Below, piece by piece: positions 32,496 to 41,315 of a DNA stretch of 53,381 nucleotides (the stretch's first letter is position 1; each line of letters opens with the position of its first letter). Source of the DNA: Bacteroides sp. (GTDB lineage Bacteria; Bacteroidota; Bacteroidia; Bacteroidales; Bacteroidaceae); the NCBI GenBank assembly GCA_019414725.1, contig DXLM01000011.1:1-53381 (forward strand), in the 5' to 3' direction. The position numbers and the translations under genes are program-made. The notes beneath the pieces were generated by a model, which saw only the letters and a list, made by a program, of their open reading frames with translations, had not been told where the DNA came from and searched no databases.

Positions 32496-34151
32496 ATGTT
32501 AGAACGATTTATAGATCAAACTAGCTTTACCTCACAAGAGGATTTTATAAAGCACTTCAAAATAAAAGTGCCCGAAAACTTTAACTTCGGTTATGATGTA
32601 GTAGATGCATGGGCTGCCGAGCGTCCGGATAAAAACGCTCTTCTCTGGACAAACGATAAAGGAGAACATATTCAGTTTACTTATGCCGATTTGAAAAAAT
32701 ATACCGATATGACGGCTTCTTACTTCCAGAGTCTGGGTATCGGACATGGCGACAAGGTGATGTTGATTCTGAAACGCCGTTATGAATTCTGGTTCTCTGT
32801 CATTGCCCTTCACAAGATAGGGGCGGTAGTGATTCCGGCTACCCACCTGCTGACTAAGAAAGATATCGTTTACCGCTGCAAGGCCGCTACTATCAAAATG
32901 ATTGTTGCTGCGGGAGAAGAAGTCATTACCAAACATATTCTGGATGCAATGCCTGAATGTCCGAGCGTAGAGAAGCTCGTCAGTGTAGGTCCTGAATATC
33001 CGGAAGGATTTGAAGACTTCCATAAGGGAATGGAAAGTGCAGCTCCTTTTGTACGTCCTGAACATGCAAATACCAACGATGATATTATGCTGATGTATTT
33101 TACTTCAGGAACTACCGGAGAACCTAAGATGGTGGCACACGATTTTACTTATCCGTTGGGACACATTGCTACCGGAAGTTTCTGGCATAATCTTCATGAA
33201 AACAGTCTGCATCTTACTATTGCCGACACCGGATGGGGAAAAGCTGTATGGGGCAAACTGTATGGACAGATGATTGCCGGAGCAAATATCTTTGTGTACG
33301 ACCATGAGAAATTTACTCCTGCCGATATCTTGCAGAAGATACACGATTATCATATTACCTCATTGTGCGCACCTCCTACTATCTACCGCTTCCTGATTCG
33401 TGAAGACCTGAGCAAATTCGATTTGTCTTCACTGGAATATTGTACTACGGCGGGAGAAGCATTGAACTACTCTGTTTACGAAACTTTCAAGAAGATTACA
33501 GGTATCCGTCTGATGGAAGGTTTCGGACAGACAGAAACAGCTCTTACACTTGCTACTTTCCCATGGATGGATCCGAAACCAGGCAGTATGGGTGTTCCTA
33601 ATCCGCAGTACGATATCGACCTGCTTACACCCGACGGACGTTCGGCCGAAGATGGTGAACAGGGACAAATCGTTGTACGTACCGATAAGGGAAAACCGCT
33701 GGGATTGTTTAAAGAGTATTATCGTGATGCAGAACTGACTCGCGAAGCATGGCACGACGGAGTTTATTATACCGGTGACGTCGCATGGCGTGACGAAGAT
33801 GGTTATTACTGGTTCGTAGGCCGTGCGGATGATGTAATCAAGAGTTCCGGTTATCGTATTGGCCCGTTCGAAGTAGAAAGTGCTTTGATGACCCATCCGG
33901 CAGTAGTAGAGTGTGCCATAACAGGTGTACCCGATGAAATTCGCGGTCAGGTAGTAAAAGCTACGATTGTATTGGCAAAGGATTACAAGCAGAAAGCCGG
34001 TCCGGAGCTGATAAAGGAATTGCAGGATCATGTAAAACGTGTGACAGCTCCTTACAAATATCCACGTGTTATCGAGTTTGTAGATGAACTTCCGAAGACA
34101 ATCAGCGGTAAGATTCGTCGTGTAGAAATACGTGCAAAGGATACTAAGTAA
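32496..34151 (+). CDS. AMP-forming acyl-CoA synthetase
   Basis: ANL-superfamily ligase (551 aa) that activates a carboxylic acid with ATP and joins it to coenzyme A. Motifs: P-loop-like YFTSGTTGEPKMV (about 204-216), GFGQTET, YYTGDVAWRDEDGYYWFVGRADDVIKSSGYRIGP containing the hinge, and a C-terminal catalytic lysine in PKTISGKIRR. The overall pattern is nearest to the medium-chain acyl-CoA synthetase/acetyl-CoA synthetase-like group, so a short, branched or aromatic acid is possible. It forms an operon with the cupin regulator and ends with a terminator at 34184-34238. Confidence 0.9.
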   Translation: MLERFIDQTSFTSQEDFIKHFKIKVPENFNFGYDVVDAWAAERPDKNALLWTNDKGEHIQFTYADLKKYTDMTASYFQSLGIGHGDKVMLILKRRYEFWFSVIALHKIGAVVIPATHLLTKKDIVYRCKAATIKMIVAAGEEVITKHILDAMPECPSVEKLVSVGPEYPEGFEDFHKGMESAAPFVRPEHANTNDDIMLMYFTSGTTGEPKMVAHDFTYPLGHIATGSFWHNLHENSLHLTIADTGWGKAVWGKLYGQMIAGANIFVYDHEKFTPADILQKIHDYHITSLCAPPTIYRFLIREDLSKFDLSSLEYCTTAGEALNYSVYETFKKITGIRLMEGFGQTETALTLATFPWMDPKPGSMGVPNPQYDIDLLTPDGRSAEDGEQGQIVVRTDKGKPLGLFKEYYRDAELTREAWHDGVYYTGDVAWRDEDGYYWFVGRADDVIKSSGYRIGPFEVESALMTHPAVVECAITGVPDEIRGQVVKATIVLAKDYKQKAGPELIKELQDHVKRVTAPYKYPRVIEFVDELPKTISGKIRRVEIRAKDTK

Positions 34152-34183
34152 TATTTGCTGTAAATCTTATATTTTCATGTTCG

Positions 34184-34238
34184 GGTATTGTTGAGGCCGT
34201 TCGTTCGGATGGTTTCGGCAATACCTGATTTGTTTTTA
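34184..34238 (+). terminator. Acyl-CoA synthetase terminator
   Basis: GGTATTG pairs with CAATACC, with further inner pairing, and TTTGTTTTT follows, 33 bases past the stop. Confidence 0.7.
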
Positions 34239-34364
34239 AGGGGTATGGATAGAGAGGATAATCTCTAAGAATTTAGCGGCTTCCTTTAAGGCTTGCTGGT
34301 AAAGCCGGGAGGTATTGAAAAAACGTCAGCAAGTTTTGTGGAATATTTGTACGAATTTTACAGA

Positions 34365-34402
34365 AAACTTCAGCATGTTTTTCTCAAAATATGCTGAAGT
34401 TT
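34365..34402 (+). terminator. Second hairpin after the acyl-CoA synthetase gene
   Basis: AACTTCAGCAT pairs with ATGCTGAAGTT and runs into TTTTT. It matches the hairpin at 21051-21086 with one compensated base pair; both copies are accompanied by TTTGTACGAA nearby (34346-34355 and 21096-21105). Confidence 0.7.
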
Positions 34403-34440
34403 TTGATATGATATGCTGATAAGTTGTGTGACGGTAAAAA

Positions 34441-34482
34441 TAAAATCGGGCGTTCCTCACGTGAAAGAAACGCCCGATTTTA
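34441..34482 (-). terminator. rpmE2 terminator
   Basis: TAAAATCGGGCGTT pairs with AACGCCCGATTTTA; the minus strand continues with a T run (ATTTTTACC). It lies 19 bases past the rpmE2 stop. Confidence 0.9.
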
Positions 34483-34500
34483 TATTTCTGCAAGTAATGA

Positions 34501-34752
34501 TTACTTCTTGATGCGGTTGTAGCGGCTCATGAACTTATCAACACGTCCTGCAGTGTCTACCAATTTAGACTTACCTGTGTAGAACGGGTGAGAGCTGCTA
34601 GAGATTTCCAACTTAACACAAGGATAAGTTTCGCCTTCGAATTCTACTGTGTCTTTTGTTGCACAAGTTGAACGTGACAAGAACATGTCACCGTTTGACA
34701 TGTCTTTAAATACTACCGGACGGTAGTTTTCAGGATGAATGCCTTTTTTCAT
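34501..34752 (-). CDS. rpmE2: 50S ribosomal protein L31 type B
   Basis: Ribosomal protein bL31 of the type B form (83 aa). It has MKKGIHPENYRPVVFKDMSNGDMFLSRST and the C-terminal KLVDTAGRVDKFMSRY region, and lacks the zinc-binding cysteines of type A (only one Cys near CATKD and one in PCVKLE). In other bacteria type B replaces the zinc form when zinc is short; in Bacteroidota it is usually the main form. Single gene with a TATCTTTG promoter. Confidence 0.96.
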   Translation of the reverse strand: MKKGIHPENYRPVVFKDMSNGDMFLSRSTCATKDTVEFEGETYPCVKLEISSSSHPFYTGKSKLVDTAGRVDKFMSRYNRIKK

Positions 34753-34836
34753 TTCAGTATATACTTTTATTGTTATTATTTGCTATATGTGGTAACACTG
34801 CAAAATATATAGTGTGTAATGGTCTGTTTCGGGTTG

Positions 34837-34844
34837 CAAAGATA
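34837..34844 (-). promoter_or_regulatory. rpmE2 promoter -7 box
   Basis: TATCTTTG on the minus strand (followed by CAACCC), 84 bases before the start codon, a perfect -7 match. Confidence 0.65.
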
Positions 34845-35134
34845 CTGCTTTTCTTTGAAATAGAAAATGATTTGCATAATTTTTTATTTAACTTGCTGTA
34901 GTTTTGAAAGATGACCACTGGCTGCATTGTTCTGTTATTATATAATATAAGGTGTAAGAAGCTGGCGGATGGCCAAAAAAATGGATGTTGATTTTCTGGA
35001 AGAGAAAGCAGAATGAGTCTGTAAAATTTGTAATATACACTTTACATCCAATGCTTTTTGAGTGAAATGGCCGATGATTTAGGTCAAAATGTTCATGAGT
35101 GGAGCACTTTTTTCATGCAATGAAAGGAAGATTT

Positions 35135-35156
35135 GTTACAATTCTTTGTAACTTTG
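35135..35156. promoter_or_regulatory. Aldolase promoter -7 box with overlapping palindrome
   Basis: The -7 box TAACTTTG (35149-35156) overlaps a perfect inverted repeat, GTTACAA-ttct-TTGTAAC (35135-35152). A dimeric repressor bound there would block the promoter. Confidence 0.5.
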
Positions 35157-35197
35157 CCTATGGAATTTAATCACTAACAATTATAAAATTTACAACA

Positions 35198-36205
35198 ATG
35201 GTTAATTACAAAGAATTAGGCTTGGTAAACACTAGAGATATGTTTGCCAGAGCAATCAAAGGTGGATACGCTATCCCTGCATTCAACTTCAATAATATGG
35301 AACAGTTGCAGGCTATCATCAAAGCAGCTGTTGAAACAAAATCTCCGGTTATTCTTCAGGTATCTAAAGGTGCTCGTAACTATGCAAACCAGACTTTGTT
35401 GCGTTACATGGCAGAAGGTGCTGTAGCTTACGCTAAAGAATTAGGCTGCGAACATCCTGAAATCGTTCTTCACCTTGACCACGGAGATTCATTCGAATTG
35501 TGCAAATCTTGCATCGACTTAGGTTTCTCTTCAGTTATGATCGACGGTTCTCACTTGCCATACGAAGAAAACGTAGCTTTGACTAAGAAAGTTGTTGAAT
35601 ACGCTCATCAGTTCGATGTAACAGTAGAAGGCGAACTTGGTGTATTGGCTGGTGTAGAAGATGAAGTTTGCGCTGAACACCACACTTATACTAACCCTGA
35701 AGAAGTTATCGACTTCGCTACTCGTACAGGTTGCGATTCTTTGGCTATCTCAATCGGTACTTCTCACGGTGCTTACAAGTTCAAACCAGAACAGTGCCAC
35801 GTTGATCCAGCTACAGGTCGTTTGGTTCCTCCTCCTTTGGCATTCGAAGTATTGGATGCAGTTATGGAAAAACTTCCTGGATTCCCTATCGTTCTTCACG
35901 GATCTTCTTCAGTTCCTCAGGAAGAAGTTGATACTATCAACAAGTTCGGTGGTAAATTGGATGCTGCAATCGGTATTCCTGAAGAAGAATTGCGTAAAGC
36001 TGCTAAATCAGCTGTTTGCAAGATCAACATCGACTCTGACTCTCGTTTGGCAATGACTGCTGCTATCCGTCAGGTATTTGCTGAAAAACCAGCAGAATTC
36101 GACCCACGTAAATATCTTGGTCCTGCTCGTGATAACATGGAAAAGATGTACAAGCATAAAATCTTGAACGTATTGGGTTCAGACGGTAAATTGGCTCAGT
36201 GCTAA
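35198..36205 (+). CDS. fba: Class II fructose-bisphosphate aldolase
   Basis: Zinc-dependent aldolase of glycolysis and gluconeogenesis, splitting fructose 1,6-bisphosphate into two trioses. Length is 335 aa. Zinc ligands and phosphate-binding motifs are visible: LHLDHGDSFE, VEGELGVLAGVEDEVCAEHHTYTNPEE, ISIGTSHGAYKF and VLHGSSSVP followed by the INIDSDSRLAMTAAIR segment. It completes the route of fructose 6-phosphate made by the fructan locus, but is a separate transcription unit. Codon use is noticeably biased to C-ending codons compared with the fructan genes, as expected for a highly expressed gene. Confidence 0.96.
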   Translation: MVNYKELGLVNTRDMFARAIKGGYAIPAFNFNNMEQLQAIIKAAVETKSPVILQVSKGARNYANQTLLRYMAEGAVAYAKELGCEHPEIVLHLDHGDSFELCKSCIDLGFSSVMIDGSHLPYEENVALTKKVVEYAHQFDVTVEGELGVLAGVEDEVCAEHHTYTNPEEVIDFATRTGCDSLAISIGTSHGAYKFKPEQCHVDPATGRLVPPPLAFEVLDAVMEKLPGFPIVLHGSSSVPQEEVDTINKFGGKLDAAIGIPEEELRKAAKSAVCKINIDSDSRLAMTAAIRQVFAEKPAEFDPRKYLGPARDNMEKMYKHKILNVLGSDGKLAQC

Positions 36206-36251
36206 TGACAAGCAGATAATAAAGACTTTATACACCTAAATTATAATAACG

Positions 36252-36292
36252 AAGCAGCTTCTCCGTGGTGGAGAGGCTGCTTTTATTTTTTT
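36252..36292 (+). terminator. fba terminator
   Basis: AGCAGC..CTCC pairs with GGAG..GCTGCT around a short loop, then TTTTATTTTTTT. Confidence 0.85.
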
Positions 36293-36379
36293 GTATGAGA
36301 TGCTGATAGAGCTGGACAGAGTATGTTTTGGCCGGTTGGCTTCATGTCTGTTGCCTGAAGTCTGTGGGGCATAAAAAAT

Positions 36380-36413
36380 AACGCAGAACTTATCTTTATG
36401 ATAGTTCTGCGTT
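36380..36413 (-). terminator. DUF3332 gene terminator
   Basis: AACGCAGAAC with GTTCTGCGTT and an inner TATC/GATA; the minus strand continues ATTTTTTATG. It lies 28 bases past the stop. Confidence 0.85.
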
Positions 36414-36441
36414 TTTGTTATGATTTTGCTTCTTTTGGAAG

Positions 36442-36996
36442 TTATCTTGCTGCAAAGAATAATGAATTGTTTTGAGCTGCTCTCGCAACTGACATACCCA
36501 TCATATCAGGAGTAACGGTCATCGGAGTGCCGTCTTTCTGCTTAAATGTAATAGTGCCGTCTTCATTCATGGTTATCAGTTCGAATGTCTGTCCGTCGGC
36601 AACGGCGTTCCATGTACGTTTTTCTTTGTTGTAAACCAAATCTAAAGGTTTGTCTTCTTCACCTTTCTTGATGATGGTATAGCCATCGGCATTTGTACGT
36701 ACCAGGTATTCTCCGTTTTCTCCTTGTACTGTCTTTTCGGTGCCTACCTGTGCTATAGGGTTAGAACCTGACCAGAATTCAATAGAGTTCAAAACCAGTA
36801 CATCGGCAAAATAAGCAACTTCGTACACCGGAACGATGTGGAAAGCCAAAAATACGATTTCGTTTACAAATTTATTGCCAAGTCCTTGATTCCAATCTTT
36901 CAATTTGCTCCACAGTCCGAAAGAACCGATGCAGGAAGAAAATAATAGGCTTCCGCTCATTATGGCGCAGAGAACCGTAAGTTTTGTTTTTTTCAT
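36442..36996 (-). CDS. DUF3332 family lipoprotein
   Basis: A 184-aa predicted lipoprotein of unknown function, DUF3332 family, common in Bacteroidota and some Proteobacteria. Signal with lipobox LFSSC (Cys22); the family segment IGSFGLWSKLKDWNQGLGNKFVNEIVFLAFHIVPVYEVAYFADVLVLNSIEFWSGSNP follows, with one hydrophobic stretch that may contact the membrane. After it comes a beta-rich part (about 85-165) that could bind small ligands or protein. No acidic surface-export tail follows the cysteine, so it is probably periplasm-facing. It is divergent from the MFS gene. Confidence 0.85.
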   Translation of the reverse strand: MKKTKLTVLCAIMSGSLLFSSCIGSFGLWSKLKDWNQGLGNKFVNEIVFLAFHIVPVYEVAYFADVLVLNSIEFWSGSNPIAQVGTEKTVQGENGEYLVRTNADGYTIIKKGEEDKPLDLVYNKEKRTWNAVADGQTFELITMNEDGTITFKQKDGTPMTVTPDMMGMSVARAAQNNSLFFAAR

Positions 36997-37079
36997 GGTT
37001 GATTTTATTAGTTGGTAAATTAAAATTGTAATGAACCTTGCACGCGTTTTACTTATATAATGTGTGTTACGTTCTGTTA

Positions 37080-37087
37080 CAAAGTTA
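37080..37087 (-). promoter_or_regulatory. DUF3332 gene promoter -7 box
   Basis: TAACTTTG on the minus strand, 83 bases before the start, divergent from the MFS promoter. Confidence 0.5.
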
Positions 37088-37130
37088 GAATATATTTTGA
37101 AAAATGAAATAGAAACGATGAAAAAAAACG

Positions 37131-37138
37131 TATCTTTG
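37131..37138 (+). promoter_or_regulatory. MFS gene promoter -7 box
   Basis: TATCTTTG, 41 bases before the start codon. Confidence 0.6.
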
Positions 37139-37179
37139 TCGCATTTTTAAGAAATATATAAAAAATAGATAAAAAATAG

Positions 37180-38535
37180 ATGAAAGAACAGAATCTTAAA
37201 AAACTGAATGATTCCCGGGCTATTCGCTGGGGAGCGCTGGCAATTGTTGCCTTCACGATGATGGCGGCATATTATGTGAACGATGTGGTTGCACCGCTGA
37301 AGACGATGCTTGAAACCGATTTGAAGTGGGATAGTAGTGAGTTCGGACTTTTTACCGGAGCTTATAGCTTCCTGAATGTTTTCTTTTTGATGCTGATATG
37401 GGGTGGGCTGATTCTTGACCGTTTTGGTATTCGGTTTACCGGAAAGCTGGCTACTATTCTGATGGTATTGGGTACAGGACTGGAGTATTATGCTATGACG
37501 GGTATGGCAGATGCTACAGGCACAATTTTGGGATATAAAGTAAGCGTGTTTGTTGCATCGGCTGGTTATTCTGTCTTTGGTGTAGGAGCTGAAGTAGCAG
37601 GTATCACAGTAACGAAGATGATTGCCAAATGGTTCCGCGGAAAAGAAATGGCAACAGCCATGGGAGTACAGGTTGCGCTGGCACGTGTAGGTTCGCAGGC
37701 CGCTTATGCAGTTGCTATTCCGATGGCACGTGCGTACGAGATTACAACTCCGGTGCTGGTAGGTCTGATCTGTCTGATCGGTGGATTGATAGCTTTCTTT
37801 GCTTTCTCTGTTCTTGATAAGAAACTGGATCGCCAGATTGAAGCTGAAGTTGATAATTCTCCGGAAGAAAAATTCTCATTCAAGGATGTTGCCAAGATTC
37901 TTTCTAATCCGGGATTCTGGCTGATAGCCTTGCTTTGCGTATTGTTTTACTCATGCGTATTCCCGTTCCAGAAATTTGCTTCCGAGCTGATGATCAGTAA
38001 ATATGGTATTGATGAAAGTGTTGCCGGATTCTTTGCCGGACTTCCTGCTTTAGGAGCTTTGTTCCTTACTCCGGTGTTTGGTGGTATGGTAGACAAGCGA
38101 GGAAAAGCTGCTTCTATCATGATGCTTGGTGCAGCTATGCTGATTGCTGTACACTGTATATATGCGTTGCCTTTCATTACAAGTTCTTGGATTGCTATTG
38201 TATTGATGATTGTGCTGGGTATTGCCTTCTCGCTGGTACCTTCTGCTATGTGGCCTTCGGTTGCTAAAATATTCCCTGCTCACCAGTTGGGTACTGCGTA
38301 TGCGTTGATATTCTTTATTCAGAATATCGGATTGTGGGGAATACCGACATTGATTGGTATCGTATTGGATAAGTATTGCGTGGTAGGAAAGGCAAATGGA
38401 GCTAATCTGTATGACTATACATTACCGATGTGTATATTTACAGGTATCGCAGTATTGTCGTTGATTATTGCTTTCGCTTTGAAGGTAGCCGACAAGAAAT
38501 TTGGATATAAGCTGGAAGAAGCTAATATCAAGTAA
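37180..38535 (+). CDS. MFS transporter of unknown substrate
   Basis: Twelve-helix major facilitator protein (451 aa) of the MFSD1-like/oxalate-nitrate-like branch. Helix 2-3 loop has LILDRFGIRFTGKL (motif A); the second half repeats it as GGMVDKRGKAASI. Two extra hydrophobic regions and a cytoplasmic loop rich in charge (about 215-235) separate the halves. It is a single gene with its own promoter and a strong terminator, and no neighbour suggests a substrate. Confidence 0.85.
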   Translation: MKEQNLKKLNDSRAIRWGALAIVAFTMMAAYYVNDVVAPLKTMLETDLKWDSSEFGLFTGAYSFLNVFFLMLIWGGLILDRFGIRFTGKLATILMVLGTGLEYYAMTGMADATGTILGYKVSVFVASAGYSVFGVGAEVAGITVTKMIAKWFRGKEMATAMGVQVALARVGSQAAYAVAIPMARAYEITTPVLVGLICLIGGLIAFFAFSVLDKKLDRQIEAEVDNSPEEKFSFKDVAKILSNPGFWLIALLCVLFYSCVFPFQKFASELMISKYGIDESVAGFFAGLPALGALFLTPVFGGMVDKRGKAASIMMLGAAMLIAVHCIYALPFITSSWIAIVLMIVLGIAFSLVPSAMWPSVAKIFPAHQLGTAYALIFFIQNIGLWGIPTLIGIVLDKYCVVGKANGANLYDYTLPMCIFTGIAVLSLIIAFALKVADKKFGYKLEEANIK

Positions 38536-38557
38536 CGATCAGGGTAGTTAACAGACT

Positions 38558-38618
38558 GAAATAAATAAAACCGGCAGGATTTCTGAATGAACAGAATCCT
38601 GCCGGTTTTATTTATTTC
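38558..38618. terminator. Bidirectional terminator between MFS and DUF4831 genes
   Basis: A very long stem (about 24 perfect pairs plus three after one bulged T) containing AAAACCGGCAGGATT and its complement, with a 6-base loop. T-rich on both strands. Confidence 0.9.
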
Positions 38619-38635
38619 AGGATAACGACTGCTAG

Positions 38636-39688
38636 TTAGTCTTTATCTATTTTCAGAATTGCTCCGGTTTCGGGGTTAAACACTACTCGTGTGTTTATTT
38701 TCTTGTTGAAAAGCTCATTTACCAAAACCTCTGTAGAACCAAACTGAGTAATAGGAAGGTCTTTTTCGAAATATTTTTTTCCTTGGTAGCTTACAGAAAC
38801 ATTTCCTTTGCCCGGAATGTTATAGATAGCTCCCTCTGGTTTCTTTTTCTTCTTGCTGTCATCGGTCGGAGCTGGTATAGGAGCTGTACTGCTCATGCTG
38901 ATATATATAGGATCACCAGCCAGATTGTCGGTAGACAAGGCTCCTAACAGGCGTGAGAAACGCAATACGATTTTATCTTTTGTATTGTCTTCCGGAGTAA
39001 CAAGTAAGGTAAATACCTTGTCTTCGCGATCGGTTGTTCCGGCGAACATTTGTGTAAGTGCCTTTTCCTGTTTGTCAAGATTGTTCATTATCAGCTTGAG
39101 TGAAGCTCCGTCTTTAGGCATGGTGTCAGCTTGTCCTCGCAAGATCAAATTCTTGCTTTCGCGGATATTGTAAATTTCCTTAGCTGTCAGTTCCGCCATT
39201 TTCGCTGTCGAACCTGCCATCAGGATCTCTTCTGTCATGTACTTGCGTGTACTTTCATGTGGAAGAGATTTCTCCAGTTCGTATCCTTGCTGCTGTTCGT
39301 ATTCTTTAGGAAAAGTGGTATTTATAGCCTTGGCTATCCCGTTTTCTGTCAGCTCAATATTTGATAAGGTGCTTTTATCTTTCAGCTTGATGATATATGC
39401 TTTTGTAGAATCGGGAACTCCGATAGAGCGAACATCAATCTGTTTGATTTCCCAGTATGTTTCCGGTTGAGGATTTACATTGTTCATGCGCAGGTAACGA
39501 TTGGCATATTGGCATAGCTCTCCCGGTTGATAGCTTATGCGTGTGGCTATAATATTTACTTCCAGAGCTGTTTTAGGCAGAAAGTATACGATGCCTTCGT
39601 CTGTGCCCGGTGTGTATATATTTACATCCTGTGCTGCAATGTGTGTTGAGCATGCCAACAATCCCAATGCAATAATCGTTCTGTTCAT
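38636..39688 (-). CDS. DUF4831 family exported protein
   Basis: A 350-aa exported protein of unknown function, DUF4831, typical of Bacteroidales. Signal peptide ends near HIAAQ (residue 19). The mature part has the family start VNIYTPGTDEGIVYFLPKTALEVNIIATRISYQPGELCQYANRYL, a middle SMSSTAPIPAPTDDSKKKKKPEG stretch that looks like a flexible basic insert, and a C-terminal part that resembles a small beta domain (ISVSYQGKKYFEK-like). It follows the NAD(P)HX repair gene by 9 bases, so they are one transcript, though no functional link is obvious. Confidence 0.8.
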   Translation of the reverse strand: MNRTIIALGLLACSTHIAAQDVNIYTPGTDEGIVYFLPKTALEVNIIATRISYQPGELCQYANRYLRMNNVNPQPETYWEIKQIDVRSIGVPDSTKAYIIKLKDKSTLSNIELTENGIAKAINTTFPKEYEQQQGYELEKSLPHESTRKYMTEEILMAGSTAKMAELTAKEIYNIRESKNLILRGQADTMPKDGASLKLIMNNLDKQEKALTQMFAGTTDREDKVFTLLVTPEDNTKDKIVLRFSRLLGALSTDNLAGDPIYISMSSTAPIPAPTDDSKKKKKPEGAIYNIPGKGNVSVSYQGKKYFEKDLPITQFGSTEVLVNELFNKKINTRVVFNPETGAILKIDKD

Positions 39689-39697
39689 AATGGTTTG

Positions 39698-41215
39698 TTA
39701 TTTAGTTTCTGTAATGTTTTTCCATGCTTCGGGTAGGGCTTCAATGATATCGCCTGCTGTCAGGCTGATTTCTCCTACACGGTTGCGGGCAATATCACCT
39801 GCCAGACCATGTACGTATACGGCTATACGGCAAGCGTTTTCCTGTGAATATCCTTGCGACAGCAGGGCGAGGATGATACCGGTCAGTACGTCACCACTTC
39901 CTCCTGTTGCCATACCCGGATTACCTGTCTGATTGAAGTAGCAGTTGCCTTCGGGGGTAATAACTACAGTGTGAGCTCCTTTCAGTACAATGTAACATTG
40001 CAGATAGGCAGAAAGCTCTTTGGCTTTGGTCAGACGTTCGAAACTGTTGTTACATCTTCCGATAATGCGTTCCAGTTCTCCGATATGCGGTGTCAGGATT
40101 GTCCGTTTCGGAATCCGGTTCAGGTAATTACGGTGTGTACTGAATACGTTCAGTGCGTCAGCGTCGAGAACCAGAGGAATGAAACATTCTTTCAGCTGGT
40201 CGAATGTAGCGAGTGCGGTTTCTTCTTCCTGACCGATTCCCGGACCGATAGCCAGTGCCTGGAAGTTATCCAAGTCTACGGGTTCGGCAAAATAGAGTTC
40301 GTGTACATCGTTTTGTACCATTGCTTCGGGTACACTGGTCTGTACAATGTCATGGTTGCGGACAGGAGTATGAACTGTCAGTAAGCCTATACCCGAACGC
40401 AGGCATGCACGGGCAGCTAATATGGAAGCTCCTGCCATACCGTATGAGCCGGCAATCAGCAGGCCGTGTCCGAAATTGCCTTTATGTGCGAAACGGCTGC
40501 GAGGCTTGATCAGCTGGCGTATTTCATTTGCTTCGGTGATGAAGTACGGAGTAGAGGCTTCTTCTATGAAGTTTTTGCTGATGCCTATATCCAGTACTTT
40601 CCATTCGCCTACGATGTCTTCATTTTCAGCAAACAGGAAAGACAGTTTCGGCAACTGGATACTTAATGTCAGGTCAGCCCGTATGATGTTCTGGCGGATA
40701 TTGTTCGAATTGTCTTCTCCCATCAATCCGGAAGGCAGGTCGATGGATACAACCGTAGCTTGTGAGGCATTGATGTATTTCACTACCGATGCAAATCCAC
40801 CACTTAACGGTTTGTTTAGTCCTGAACCGAAAAGTCCGTCTATCACGATGTCATCTTTTGTCAGCTGAGGAGGGTCGAAGCTGTTGCTGATTTCGTGATA
40901 GTTAGGGAATCCGCATTCTTGCAGGCGTTGTACATTCTTCATGCAATCGTCCGACAAGACTCCGGTGATATTGAACAGATATACTTCTACTGTATAATTT
41001 TTCAGGAACAGCATGCGTGCTACGGCAACGGCATCTCCTCCGTTGTTTCCAGAGCCTGCAAATATGATTATTCGGTGAGATTTATCCCAACGACGGCAAA
41101 TTTCATCAGTTAGCAGCGAGGCTGCTTTTTCCATCAGATTGATGGAAAGTATGTTTTCTTGGGCGATTGTATATGCGTCTGCCTGTTTTTGCTGAGTGCA
41201 ACTAAGTATTTTCAT
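39698..41215 (-). CDS. nnrDE: Bifunctional NAD(P)HX epimerase/dehydratase
   Basis: Repairs hydrated, damaged NADH and NADPH. The N-terminal YjeF_N epimerase domain (about 1-215) has FAGSGNNGGDAVAVARML and the DGLFGSGLNKPLSG segment with the catalytic aspartate; the C-terminal carbohydrate-kinase-like dehydratase (about 225-500) has FGHGLLIAGSYGMAGA, DADALN, TPHIGELER and the signature NPGMATGGSGDVLTGII. The 505-aa fusion is the common bacterial arrangement. First gene of a two-gene unit with DUF4831, divergent from hpt. Confidence 0.95.
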   Translation of the reverse strand: MKILSCTQQKQADAYTIAQENILSINLMEKAASLLTDEICRRWDKSHRIIIFAGSGNNGGDAVAVARMLFLKNYTVEVYLFNITGVLSDDCMKNVQRLQECGFPNYHEISNSFDPPQLTKDDIVIDGLFGSGLNKPLSGGFASVVKYINASQATVVSIDLPSGLMGEDNSNNIRQNIIRADLTLSIQLPKLSFLFAENEDIVGEWKVLDIGISKNFIEEASTPYFITEANEIRQLIKPRSRFAHKGNFGHGLLIAGSYGMAGASILAARACLRSGIGLLTVHTPVRNHDIVQTSVPEAMVQNDVHELYFAEPVDLDNFQALAIGPGIGQEEETALATFDQLKECFIPLVLDADALNVFSTHRNYLNRIPKRTILTPHIGELERIIGRCNNSFERLTKAKELSAYLQCYIVLKGAHTVVITPEGNCYFNQTGNPGMATGGSGDVLTGIILALLSQGYSQENACRIAVYVHGLAGDIARNRVGEISLTAGDIIEALPEAWKNITETK

Positions 41216-41282
41216 CTTTTTTCTAAATAGCTATTTGTCGGTAAAAGTACGAAAAAAGTATAGAAGTTTGAGGGATAATTCG

Positions 41283-41290
41283 TATTTTTG
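41283..41290 (+). promoter_or_regulatory. hpt promoter -7 box
   Basis: TATTTTTG lies 25 bases before the ATG at 41316 and downstream of the longer frame's first codon, fixing the start. Confidence 0.6.
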
Positions 41291-41315
41291 TCCCAATTTT
41301 ATAAACTTATATATT

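Larger units (their letters stand above)
34152..34500. other. Intergenic, 349 bases, hairpin-rich, no gene
   Basis: It holds the ligase terminator (34184-34238), small stems at 34251-34264 and about 34285-34306, a hairpin related to the one after the hybrid sensor gene (34365-34402), and the rpmE2 terminator (34441-34482). No open frame of note is seen. The middle 34240-34360 could be a small structured RNA, but nothing firm supports that. Confidence 0.5.
34753..35197. other. Intergenic, 445 bases, divergent promoters, no gene
   Basis: It contains the rpmE2 promoter box (34837-34844, minus) and the aldolase promoter with its overlapping palindrome (35135-35156). Between these, about 280 bases have no convincing open frame, repeat or stable hairpin. 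Confidence 0.5.

Noticed and set aside
34240..34360. Small non-coding RNA between the ligase and rpmE2 genes
   Set aside because: Only small stems and no promoter box; not enough to call an RNA gene.
41196..41315. Longer start for hypoxanthine phosphoribosyltransferase
   Set aside because: It overlaps the divergent repair gene, precedes the promoter box, and the family starts at MSVIQIKDK.
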